Below are positions 45,041-57,079 of a DNA stretch of 64,000 bases, one piece after another (position 1 is the first letter of the stretch; every line of letters begins with the position of its first letter). Under the pieces are notes generated by a model that had not been told where the DNA came from, ran no database searches, and was given only the letters and a program-made list of their open reading frames with translations. Source of the DNA: Stomorhina lunata (lineage: Eukaryota > Arthropoda > Insecta > Diptera > Rhiniidae); contig OW121742.1 in assembly GCA_933228675.1 (NCBI GenBank), forward strand, positions 108,198,440-108,262,439, given 5' to 3'. A program made the translations under genes and the position numbers.

Positions 45041-46780
45041 CAATCTTAAATTAATTTCGGTTAAAAGTCAAATTTAAAAATTTTGTTTAAAAAAAATTTA
45101 ATTTATCGTAAATATTTATTTAATTTTTTTTTAAACTTATCGTAAGTTTTAAAAATATTTCTCCTATAAATTTACTATATTTCCTTTTGTGTCGTTGAAG
45201 TCTTGGAAATACTTTAATTTCGGTTTTTATAAAAACTTAAAAATTTTCAAATTTAGAAAAATTATTGATTATTTAAAATTTATCGTAAATTTTAAAAATA
45301 CTTACGATATAAGTTTTCTTTTAACTGTAATGCCATATAAAAGCTTTTATTATTAGCAAATTTGGGTTTTTGTAAAATCTAAAAAAAATGTTTCATTATA
45401 TTTATTTTAAATATTTGCTTACTTATCGTAAATATTTAAAATATTTCTATTGTAAATTTACGATATTTATTTTTGTGAAGTTGAAGTCTTGGAAATAACT
45501 TAATTTCGGTTTTTAACAAAACTTTAAAATATTCAAATATTAAACAGTTTTAATTGATTTAAAATTTATCGTAAATATTAAAAATACTTACGATTTTAAT
45601 TTCGTATTGATTTATAGGTGCTACAAAAGCTTTTATAAGTAACTAATTTAGGTTTTACTATAATCCTACAAAAATGTGTTTTTAAAAATTTATCGTTATA
45701 ATTTTAAATATTTCAATTGCAAATTTTCGTTTTTTGTTTTTACATTGCAATGGCCCTAAAAATATCCTAATTTGAGTTTTTAGTAAAATATAAAAAATTT
45801 AAAATTTTGAGAAATTGGTATTAATTTGAAATTTATCGTAAATATTAAAAATACTTTTAAAAACATTTTCATAAGGTTTTTTATGTCTTATAAAAGATTT
45901 TGCTATTAATTAGTTTTGGTTTTTATAAAACTTCAAAAATTACGATCTTAAAAATTTATCGTAAATTTTTAAAATATTTCTGTTGCAAATTAATGATATT
46001 GGTTCATACATTATAATGGTCCTAAAAATAATGTAATTTAAGTTTTTAATAAAACTTAAATTTTTTTTAATTTTGAGAAATAAAAATTAATTTCAAAATT
46101 TATCGTAAATATTTAAAATACTTATAGCACCACTTTCAAAATTTTTGTTAAGTCACATGAAAGCGTTTGTTATTAGTTAATTTTGGTTTTTATAAAATTT
46201 CTAAAATTACGATCTTTCAAGTTTATCGTAAATTTTTTTGACACATTCGATGCAATTTAAATATATTTGTTTCTTTATTATAATGACCCTAAAAATAACG
46301 TAATTTGAGTTTTTAATAAAACTTCAGAGTTTTGAAATTCTGAGAAATCTAAATTTATTTAAAATTTATCGTAAGCTTTAAAAATATTTCTAGTGCTATT
46401 CTTCATACGTGTTTTATGTCTTTTAAAAGCTTTTGTTATTATCTAATTTCGGTTTTCGTAAAATTTCAAATATTACGATCTTTAAAATTTATCGTAAATT
46501 TTTAAAATATTTCTGTTGCATGTTAACAATATTTGTTCTTTTATTGTAATGTTCCTAAAAATAACGTAATTTGAGTTTTTAATAAAACTTAAAAATTTTT
46601 ATATTTAAAGAAATTTAAAATAAGTTAACACTTATCGTAAACTTTAAAAATATTTGTAGTGGCACTTTTAAAAAGTTTTTTATGTCATATGAAAGCTTTT
46701 GTTGTTAGCTAATTTCGGTTTTCATAAAATTTAAAAAATTACTACCTTAAAAATTTATCGTAAATTTTTTAAATAGTTGC
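45040..46780 (+). repeat. Family B tandem repeat, left arm (about 266-286 bp units)
   Basis: About six units. Marker AATGGYCCTAAAAATAACGTAA-type words occur at about 45751, 46017, 46284 and 46550 (period 266-267), and GTTGAAGTCTTGG at 45194 and 45480 (286). Each unit contains AAATTTATCGTAAAT, a second ATCGTAA or TTACGAT word, AATTTCGGTTTTTA, and CATATGAAAGCTTTT-like text. The same family returns in opposite orientation at 47570-49560. Confidence 0.85.
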
Positions 46781-47569
46781 AAAGTTATTAGCAGTTTATT
46801 AGCTTATTTTATACTACAATTTAAGTTTTTCTTTGAACTTAAAATTTAATAAATTTCCCAAAATTATGTTAATTTTTTTAACTTAATTTGTTTTGACTTT
46901 GTATGACTTTACGCTAATTTTAACTATTATAACAACTTGCGAATCCCTCTTCAATTAGAATTAATTCATTACAACTTAATTTGACAGAAAAAAACACGAA
47001 AATATCTTAAGATCTAATCAAATTAATGAAAAAAGGGAAGTAGACGACTAAATAATTAACAAATTAAAGGAGTTTGCATGACGTGACTGACTGACTTGAG
47101 GGGAAAATTTATGTGAATTGTAAATGATATTAACAAAATAATTTAAAATGAATGTTTAACTAATTTTGAAACGTTTTTGTCATTAATCTTAGTTTTTTTT
47201 TGTAGGTAATTAGCTATTAAATTGTTTTATTATTATATTAAATAAAAAAATTAGTCATTTTAGACTGAATGTGTCATTTGAATTCTTAATTTTCAAATTT
47301 ACAAAAAAAAAAAAGCAAAAATTTTAGAACGAAAAATTTTCTATAGAAAATAACAATTTTAATTTCAAAGATAAAAAATTACAAAAAAAGAAAAACTTTT
47401 ATTAAAATGAAATATTTTCTAAAGAAAATTTTAAATTAGAACGAAAATTTTTTTATAGAAAACTCTTATAAGAAGGATATTTTTAATATTTACGAATTTG
47501 TAATTTTATAATTTCTCGAAATTCCAAAATTTTTAAGTTTTATTTTTAAGGTTATTACAATGCAAGAAC
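46781..47569. other. Spacer between the two inverted family B arms
   Basis: About 790 bp, AT-rich, no gene seen. It would be the loop if the two arms pair in one transcript. Confidence 0.6.
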
Positions 47570-49560
47570 AAATATCGTAAATTTGCAACGGAAATATTTA
47601 AAAAGCTTACGATCAATTTTAAAGATCGTTATTTTTGGATATTTATGAAAACCGAAATTAGTTAATATCAAAAGCTTTAAGATGACCTAAAAAAACATTA
47701 TGAAAGTGTAACAGCAAGTATTTTAAAAATTTACGATAAATTTAAAATTAATTTTATTAACTTAAATTTTAAAAATTATAAAGTTTTATTAAAAATTCAA
47801 ATTAGGCTGGTTTTAAGGTCATTACAATAAATAAACAAATATCAAAAATTTTTAATGAAAATATTTAAAAAATTTACGATAAATTTTTAAAATTAAATTT
47901 TTTGAGATTTTACTAAAACCTAAATTAGTTACAAATAAAAGCTTTTGTATTACCTTTAAATTTCTACTAAATTAATGTCGTAAGTATTTTTAGTATTTAC
48001 GATAAATTTTATCACCATTTAAAACTTTTTAACCTTTAAAGATTTTTAAGTTTTGCTAAAAACCGAAATTAAGTTATTTCCAAGACTTCAACAGCAACAA
48101 AAGAAATATCGTACATTTTAAAGGGAAATATTTTAAAAACTTACGATAAATTCAAAAATATTTAGAAGCGATTTTTGCAGATTTGACAAAAACCTTAATT
48201 ACGTACTAATAAAAGCTTTTATATGGCATATAACATATTACTGAATTAATAACGTAAGTATTTTAAATATTTACGATAAATTTTAAACTAACAATATTTT
48301 TTCCAAATTTGAAAATTTTAAGGTTTTTCTGAAAACCGAAATTAAGCAACTTCAAAGACTTTGACAACATAAAAAGAAATATCGTAAATTTATGGCAGAA
48401 ATATTTTATAAATTTACGATAAACTTGCAAAAATTTTCTATAAATATTAAAAATAGGTTTTTTCTAGATTTTACAAAAACCTAAATTAGTTACTAATAAC
48501 AGATTTTATACGACATGACAATTATTACAATACTTGTCTCGTAAGTATTTATAATATTTACGATAAATTTTTAATTAATAATAACGTTTCCAAATTTTAA
48601 AGTTTTGTTAAAAACCGAAATTAAGGTATTTCCAATACTAAATCAAAATTAAAAGAAATATGGTAAAATGTTTAGGGAAATATTTTTAAAATTTACGATA
48701 AGATTAAAAAAATAAAAAAAAAAATTAAAATAGTTTCTTATTAATGTTTACAAAAACTTAAATTATCTACTAATAAAGGCTTTTATATGACGTAACAATT
48801 ATTATGAAACTGATGTCGTAAGTATTTTTCAAATTTACGATAAATTTTAAATTAACAATAATTTTTCCAAATTTGAAAATTCTAAGATTTTTATGAAAAC
48901 CGAAATTAGGTTATTTCCAAGACTTTAGCAACACAACATGAATTATCGTAAATTTAAGAGAAAGATATTTTCTAAATTTACGATAAACTTGCAAAAATTT
49001 TCTATAAATATTAAAAATAGGTTTTTTCTAGATTTTACAAAAACCTAAATTAGTTACTAATAAAAGCTTTTATGTGACATAACAATCATCAGAATACTAA
49101 TATCGTTAGTATTTATAATATTTACGATAAATTTTTAATTAATAATAACTTTTCCAAATTTAAAAATTTTAAAGTTTTTCTGAAAACCGAAATTAAGGTA
49201 TTTTTAAGGCTTAAAAAACATTAAAAGAAATGTCGTGAATTGTTCAGGGAAATGTTTTTAAAATTTACGATAAAATTGAAATACATATTAAGAATGTGTT
49301 TTTTTAGTTTTAACAAAAATCTAAATTAGCAAATAATAAGTCCTTTTATATGACATAACGATTGTTACGAAACTATTGCTTAAAGTATTTTAAAAATTTA
49401 CGATAAACTTTAAATTATTCATAACTTTTCTAAATTTGAAAATTTTAAAGTTTTGTTTAAAACAAAATTATATTATGTCAATAGAATTTTTGTTCTCGAA
49501 ACAATTTCATAAACTTTGTAACCGAAATATTTTAAAAATTTACAATAAATTTGTTAAAAA
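47570..49560 (-). repeat. Family B tandem repeat, right arm (inverted)
   Basis: Reverse-complement copies of the left arm: AAAACCGAAATTAA marks at about 48061, 48334, 48613, 48898 and 49185 (273-287 bp apart), TTTACGATAAATTT throughout, and AGCTTTTATATGAC words. Two units near 48400 and 48960 share a long nearly identical block (AAACTTGCAAAAATTTTC and on), showing recent local exchange. Confidence 0.85.
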
Positions 49561-50472
49561 TTGCTATTAATGTTTGAAGTCATAATTTCCCTTGATAAAC
49601 ACTAGTAGTTATTTTAATTTAAATTCATTAAGAATTATTTGTAGTTTTTAATACGTAGTAAAATGATTTAAACAGAAAAAGTCTTATCGATATTTATCTT
49701 GAAAATAATAAAAATTTTCAAAAACCTCAAAAAGTTCCCATCGAATTCCCATTTGAATTGAAATTTGTTTGCATGAAGTTTTAAAATTGTATTTTTAAAT
49801 TGAGCTAATATCTAGAAAATCTTTGCTTACAGCCATAAAATTGCTATTTTTTTGATGACGAACATTTTGAAAATACAAAAATAATAATAAAATTGTTCAA
49901 ATCGTATTTAATTTTACGAAATTTTGTCAAACAATTAACAAAAAGTGCTAACTGCTGGGTAAAGTGTTAAAAAAACAACGATAATTTTAAATTTAAAAAC
50001 AAAATTATAGAGACAACACGATCGTTTTTACAAAACAATGAACTCTATTTTTTGTAAAAAAACAAACAAATTTGGATTTTTTCCCAAAAATTCACCGCAA
50101 ATAAGACCTTAAACATGACAAGATTTGTAAATTGTTAAGAATTTTTTAAATAAATAAAATGTTTAAGTTGAGTTTCGTTTAGGTCTAAGAGAAATCAGAA
50201 AATCTTTGACTAGAAACTAAAATTAGCCGCATATTAATGCAAATAGAGATAATTGGCCCATAAATGAACTTGACCTTAGAAAGGGAGGGTGGAAAAAAAC
50301 AACTTAAGAGTGTGAATTTTAATTCATAAAAAAAAAAAATTAAAAACTAAAGGGGCAGGTAGCCCCTCACATACATTTTTAAATATTACCATCGATGATT
50401 ACCAACTTTGGTTTAATGTTTAAACCAAAGTAGATCCTTTAGTTTAAATTTTAAACCAACGAAATGTGGTCG
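49561..50472. other. Unique AT-rich spacer
   Basis: No coding region recognised. Contains a perfect short-loop hairpin at 50405-50431 next to the family C array. Confidence 0.5.
50405..50431. repeat. Perfect 12-bp inverted repeat with 3-nt loop
   Basis: ACTTTGGTTTAA (50405-50416), TGT, TTAAACCAAAGT (50420-50431). A cruciform-capable site; the AAACCAA word recurs at about 50451. Confidence 0.7.
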
Positions 50473-52615
50473 TTTTTCTTAGAAAAATTTGTGTATAACA
50501 GATTTTTCTATAGAAAAATTTGAGTATAAGAGATTTTTCTATAGAAAAATTTGTGTATATCAGATTTTTCTATAAAAAAATTTGTGTATAACAGATTTTT
50601 GTATAGAAAAATTTGTGTATAACAGATTTTTCTATAAAATAATTTTTGTATAACAGATTTTATTATAGAAAAATTTGTGTATAACAGATTTTTCTACAAA
50701 AAAATTTGTGTATAACAGATTTTTCTATAGAAAAATGTGTGTATAACAGATTTTTCTACAGAAAAATTTGTGTATAATAGATTTTTCTTTAGAAAAATTT
50801 GTGTATAACAGATTTTTCAATAAAAAAATTTGTGTATAACAGATCAATTGAAAAATTTGTATATAACAGATTTTTCTATAAAATAATTTTTGTAAAACAT
50901 ATTTTTCTATAGAAAAATTTGTGTAAAACATATTTTTCTATAGAAAAATTTGTGTATAACAGATTTTTCTATAGAAAAATTTGTGTATAACATATTTTTC
51001 TATAGAAAAATTTGTGTATAACAGATTTCTCTATAGAAAAATTTGTGAATAACACATAAAAATTGGTGTATAACAAATTTTTCTATAGAAAAGCTTGTGT
51101 ATAACACATTTTTCTTTAGAAAAATTTATGTATAACAGATTTTATTATAGAAAAATTTGTGTATAACAGATTTTTCTATAAAATAATTTTTGTATAACAG
51201 ATTTTATTATAGAAAAATTTGTGTATAACAGATTTTTCTATAGAAAAATTTGTGTATAACATATTTTTCTATAGAAAAATTTGTGTATAACAGATTTCTC
51301 TATAGAAAAATTTGTGAAAAACACATAAAAATTGGTGAATAAAAAAATTTTCTATAGAAAAGCTTGTGTATAACACATTTTTCTTTAGAAAAATTTGTGT
51401 ATAACAGATTTTATTATAGAAAAATTTGTGTATAACAGATTTTTCTACAGAAAAATTTGTGTATAACAGATTTTTCTATAGAAAAATTTGTGTATAACAG
51501 ATTTTTCTATAGAAAAATTTGTGTATAACAGATTTTTCTATAGAAAAATTTGTGTGTAGCAGATTTTTCTATAAAAAATTTGCGTATAACAGATTTTTCT
51601 ATATAAAAATTTGTGTGTAATAGATTTTTCTATAGAAAAACTTGTGTATAATAGATTTTTCTACAAAAAAATTTTGTATAACAGATTTTCCACAGAAAAA
51701 TTTGTGTATAACACTTTTTTCTATAGAAAAATTTGTGTATAACACATTTTTCTTAAGAAAAAATTTTGTATAACAGATTTTTCTATACAAAAATTTGTGT
51801 ATAACACATTTTTATATAGTAAAATTTGTGTAGAACACATTTTTATATAGGAAAATTTGTGTATAACATATTTCGTTTTAGAAAAAATTTTGTATAACAG
51901 ATTTCTCTTAAGAAAAATTTGTGTATAACAGATTTTTAAATGGAAAATTTGTGCAAAACACATTTTTCTCTAGAAAAATTTATGTATAACATATTTTTTT
52001 ATAGAAAATTTTAGTATAACATTTTTTTCTATAGAACAGTTTGTGTATTACATATGTTGCTTTTATTGTGTATAACAGATTTTGGCTACAGAAAAATTTG
52101 TGTATAACAGTTTTTTCTATTGAAAAATTTCTGTATTACACATTTTTCTATAGAAACATTTTTATATAACAAATTTTTCTATAGAAAATTTTGTGTATAA
52201 CAGTTTGCTCTTTAGAAAAAATGTTGTGTAACATTTATTTTTCTTTAAAAAAATTTGTTTATAACAGTTTTTTTCTTAGGAAAAATGGTGTATACGAGTT
52301 TTTTCTGTAGAAAAATTGCGTATAACACATTTTTCTATAGAAACAATTGTGTATAACAGTTATTTTTTTAGAAAAATGTGTGTATAACAGTTTGCTCTTT
52401 AGAAAAATTGTGTATATCATTTTTTTTAGAAAAAATTGTGTATAGTAGTTTTTTTCTTTAGAAAAATTTGTGTATAACAGTTTTTTCTTTAGAAAAATTT
52501 GTGCAAAACAGTTTTTTCATTAGAAAAATTTGTATATAAAAGTTATTTTTTTTAGAAAAATTTGTGTATAACAATTTGTTCTTAAGAAATATTTGTGTAT
52601 AACAGTTTCAATTTA
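50473..52615 (+). repeat. Family C 31-bp minisatellite, left arm
   Basis: About 69 copies of a 31-bp unit: the 18-bp palindrome ATTTTTCTATAGAAAAAT followed by TTGTGTATAACAG. Copies diverge toward the right end. A block of about 190 bp near 50960-51150 recurs near 51230-51420 (CACATAAAAATTGGTG variant), a small higher-order duplication. Reading frames across it are translations of the repeat. Confidence 0.92.
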
Positions 52616-53829
52616 TCTATTTTTAGCCGATAATTTTACCTGTCCACAAATTACAACTCTGTACAATTTAAACCTCATAATGATCATTAATTTGTTGATT
52701 TTCGTTATTTCTACAAGATCTCGTGGAGAATAAAACAAAAAATTTCTCACACAAAATTTTTGTTTTTGTTGTAAGAAAAAGAGTTAATAATACTCATAGA
52801 TTTTTGAAAAAAATGTTGTTGTATTATTAATGTTATAATTGTTGTTGTTGTTTTTATACAAGTTGGAACAAAGCTGGGCTTTGTTAGTAAAAATTATAAA
52901 AAACCCAATGATCGAACTGTTCCCACTGTTAGTTGGATCTTAAAGCTGAAGCGTGAACGATCGATCGTACGAACGAAAGAAAGAAGTGGATTAATCTAAA
53001 ATTAAAGCGGATAAATGATAAATTTTTATTTTTAGAAAATAAATCAAAAAAAAAATAAGATAAATGTGTTAATGTTGAAAATTTGTGAAAAATCGTTTTG
53101 AAGAAAAAAAAGGTGTGTTTCTAACAAAAATTTAAGGATTTGTTTAAAAAATATTTAAATTTTTTGTGAATCCAAATTATGCAATATTAAGTTATTGTAA
53201 TATTTTAAAGAAAAAAAAAACAAGTTTTGTGGTAAAATAAAAAACGTTAAGAAAAAATTTAACCCAATTTCGTTTAAAAGTTTAATAAAATAAATGACAT
53301 AAATTTAAAAAATAAAACTTAATAAGAAAGTAACAAAATTGTAAAAAAACGTTTAAAATATTTCATAAAAAATTCAATTAAAATTAAAAAAAAAAAAATT
53401 CAAACAAATAATTTAAAACAAAGTCTCTTAAAGTGACTTTTCTCCATTCACCTCAACAATAATAACAACAGCAACAAAACAAATTTTTTATAAAAAATAC
53501 AGGTTTTTGTTTAAATATTTATCATACATTTTTTGTTAAATTAAAAAAAAAAAACAGAAAAAAACTTGTTTGACACTAAAAAAAATATTCGAAAACAAAA
53601 CCATTTTAAGACTTTACAAAGTATTAACAACAAAAACAATAATCAAAACAACATCATAATTACAACAAAAAAAAATAAAAATATGTTCTCTTATAAAATT
53701 TACATAAAGATCCAAATCTCCCCCTTCAGATCATGGCTCTCTGCTGTGACATTTGTACGAGCCTCCTTCAGTTTCAGAGTTGCCAACTTAGTGCTTTTTA
53801 CAGTTTATTTTAAAGCTTTTTTATAAAAC
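52616..53829 (+). other. Unique core between inverted family C arms; possible promoter and 5' UTR
   Basis: About 1.2 kb not made of satellite. It contains GTTAGTTGGATC near 52929, then a GC-richer GAACGATCGATCGTACGAAC stretch (52957-52976), then long A-rich sequence with CAACAATAATAACAACAG near 53455. This order resembles a fly core promoter followed by an A-rich 5' UTR, but no exact core-promoter set could be confirmed. A 26-codon ATG frame at 53733 (MALCCDIC...) is too short to support. Confidence 0.3.
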
Positions 53830-56356
53830 TGTTATAAAAAATGTATAACAAAATTATGATACACAAATATTTCTATGGCAAAATCTGTTATACTCAAATT
53901 TTTCTATAGAAAAATCTGTTATACACGAATTTTTCTATAGAAAAATCTGTTATACACAAATTTTTCTGTAGAAAACTCTGTTATACACAAATTTTTCTAT
54001 AGAAAAATCTGTTAAATACAAATTTTTCTATAGAAAAATCTGTTAAATACAAATTTTTCTGTAGAAAAATCTGTTATATACAAATTTTTCTATAGAAAAA
54101 TCTGTAATATACAAATTTTTCTGTAGAAAACCCATTACACACAAATTTTTCTATAGGAAATCTGTTATCCACAAATTTTTCTATAGAAAAATCTGTTAAA
54201 CACAAATTTTTCTATAGAAAAATCTGTTATACAAAAATTTTTCTATAGAAAAATCTGTTATACACAAATTTTTCTATAGAAAAATCTGTTATACACACAT
54301 TTTTCTATAGAAAAAAGTGTTATACACAATTTTTTGCATAGAAAAAAGTGTTATACACAAAGTTTTCTATAGAAAAATGTGTTATATATATATATTTTTC
54401 TATAGAAAAAAAAGTTATACACAAAATTTTCTATAGAAAAAAGTGTCCTACACAAATTTTTCTAAAGAAAAATATATTATACACAAATTTTTCTATAGAT
54501 AAATCTGTTATACACAAATTTTTTAATAGAAAATCTATTATACACAAATTTTTCTGTAGAAAAATCTGTTATACACAAATGTTTCTGTAGAAAAAACTGT
54601 TGTACACAAATGTTTCTGTAGAAAAATCTGTTAAACACAAATTTTTCTATAGAAAAATCTGTTATACACAAATTTTTCTATAGAAAAATCTGTTATACAC
54701 AAATTTTTCTATAGAAAAATCTGTTATACACAAATTTTTCTATAGAAAAATCTGTTATACACAAATTTTTCTACAGAAAAATCTGTTATACACAAATTTT
54801 TCTATAGAAAAATCTGTTAAACACAAATTTTTCTATAGAAAAATCTGTTATACACAAATTTTTCTATAGAAAAATCTGTTATACACAAATTTTTCTATAG
54901 AAAAATCTGTTATACACAAATTTTCTGTGAAAAAATCTGTTATACACAAATGTTTCTGTAGAAAAAACTGTTATACACAAATGTTTCTATAGAAAAATCT
55001 GTTATACACAAATTTTTCTATAGAAAAATCTGTTATACACAATTTTTTCTATAGAAAAATCTGTTATACACAAATTTTTCTATAGAAAAATCTGTTATAC
55101 ACAAATTTTTGTATAGAAAAATCTGTTATACACAAATTTTTCTATAGAAAATCTGTTATACACAAATTTTTCTATAGAAAAAACTGTTGTACTCAAAATT
55201 TTCTATAGAAAAATCTGTTATTCACAAATTTTTCTGTAGAAAAATCTGTTATACACAAATTTTTCTATAGAAAAATCTATTATACACAAAATTTTCTATA
55301 GAAAAATCTGTTAAACACAAATTTTTCTAGATAAAAATCTGTTATATATAAATTTTTCTATAGAAAAATCTGTTATACATAAATTTTTCTATAGAAAAAT
55401 CTGTTATACACAAATTTTTGTATAGAAAATTCTGTTATACACAAATTTTTCTATATAAAAATATGTTATACACAAATTTTTCTATAGCAAAATATGTTAT
55501 ATACAATTTTTTTCTATACAAAAATCTTTTACATAAAAATTTTTCTATAGAAAAATCTGTTATACCCAAATTTATCTATGGAAAAATCTGTTACACACAA
55601 ATTTTTCTGTAGAAAAATCTGTTACACCCAAATTTTTCTATAGAAAAATCTGTTATACACAAATTTTTCTATAGAAAAATCTGTTATACACAAATTTTTC
55701 TATTTAAAAATGTTTTATACACAAATTTTTCTGTAGAAAAATCAGTTATACACAAATTTTTCTATTGACAAATCTGTTATACACAAATTTTTCTATAGAA
55801 AAATCTATTATACACAAATTTTTCTATAGAAAAAACTGTTATGCCCAAATTTTTCAATAGCAAATTCTGTTATACAGAAATTTTTCTATAGAAAAAACTG
55901 TTATACCCAAATTTTTCAATAGAAAAAGCTGTTATACACAAATATTTCTATAGAAAAATCTGTTATATACAAATTTTTCTATAGAAAAATCTGTTATACA
56001 CAAATTTTTCTATAGAAAAATCTGTTATACACAAATTTTTCTATAGAAAAATCTGTTATACACAAATTTTTCTATAGAAAAATCTGTTATATACAAATTT
56101 TTCTATAGAAAAATCTGTTATAAACAAATTTTTCTATAGAAAAATCTGTTACACATAATTTTTTCGATAGAAATATTTGTTATACACAATTGATTCTGTA
56201 GAAAAATCTATTATACACAAATTTTTCCATAGAAAAATCTGTAATACCCAATTTTTTCTACTGAAAAATCTGTTATACACAATTTTTTTTATAGAGAATT
56301 CTGTTATACACAAATTTTTCTCTAAAAAATCTGTTATAAACAATTTTTTCTGTAAC
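53830..56356 (-). repeat. Family C 31-bp minisatellite, right arm (inverted)
   Basis: About 80 copies of the reverse complement of the left arm: CTGTTATACACAA followed by ATTTTTCTATAGAAAAAT. More homogeneous than the left arm, especially 54640-54900 and 55940-56140. Ends at about 56356 before unique DNA. Confidence 0.92.
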
Positions 56357-56803
56357 TTTTTAAGCAAAAGTTGACAACACTGATTTGAAGCAACACCTGC
56401 ATAATTTGGATTTTTGAAAACTACATAATAAAAATATCCACTTAATGGAAATTAATTACAATTTATACAATTTTTTAGTGTTTTTCTATGTTTGACAACA
56501 ACAACAACTACAACAACTTGTGGCTGACTCTTTATTAAACTCTTCTTGGATTAATACGCTCTTTTTATAACAACTCTCTTTCTGCATCTTTAACGTTGTT
56601 GTTGCTTGTTATTGTGGCCTAAAACGAATTGTTGGTGCGTCTGTCGTGTAAGTCTGGCTTCGTGTTTGTGCGTATTGTGTTGTGTTTGTCTCCCTCCCTC
56701 GCCCTCTCTCTCTTTCTTTGCGTCTCTTTGAGTGTGTGTGTTAAATAAAGCCGCCAAAATTGGTCGTCTTACGAAAACTTCATTTGTTTTGAGTGACCTC
56801 CGG
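56357..56803 (+). other. Candidate untranslated first exon / promoter region of a downstream + strand gene
   Basis: GC-richer, non-satellite DNA with GTTGTTGTTGC, GTGTTTGTGCG and TCCCTCCCTCGCCCTCTCTC tracts (GAGA-type CT repeats), CTCTTTTTATAAC at about 56559, and ending in a consensus donor CGG|GTAAGTG (GT at 56804-56805). No long coding frame lies before the donor, so it would be 5' UTR. Coding exons would lie beyond the D and A arrays, outside the window. Confidence 0.4.
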
Positions 56804-57079
56804 GTAAGTGTTTGAGAAAATTTTTTTTTGTTTAAATATTTAATTTTTTTTATTGTTTAAATAAATATTTGTTACAATTTGAAAGTTGCGGAATAGTCAA
56901 GGATTTACAATGAATTAAAGTTAGAAATTAGAGCATTAGATCTGTCAGTGATTTTTTGAAATAAAATTTTAGACAATTGAAAGTTTTAGGAAATGATTTT
57001 GAATTTAGTTTTAAATTGAGTTCTATGTTTTCGAATTTATTAAATTTGCTTTGAATTAATAATTTAACTTAAAATCTTG
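56804..57079 (+). other. AT-rich sequence after the candidate donor
   Basis: Would be the start of the intron of the putative downstream gene. Nothing else recognised. Confidence 0.35.

Noticed and set aside
53566..53826. 86-codon frame and a 26-codon ATG frame at 53733
   Set aside because: Low-complexity K/N-rich start, no motif; too short to support as a gene.
50725..56374. Y-T-Q-I-F / K-S-V-I-H repeat frames on both strands
   Set aside because: Translations of the family C 31-bp unit.
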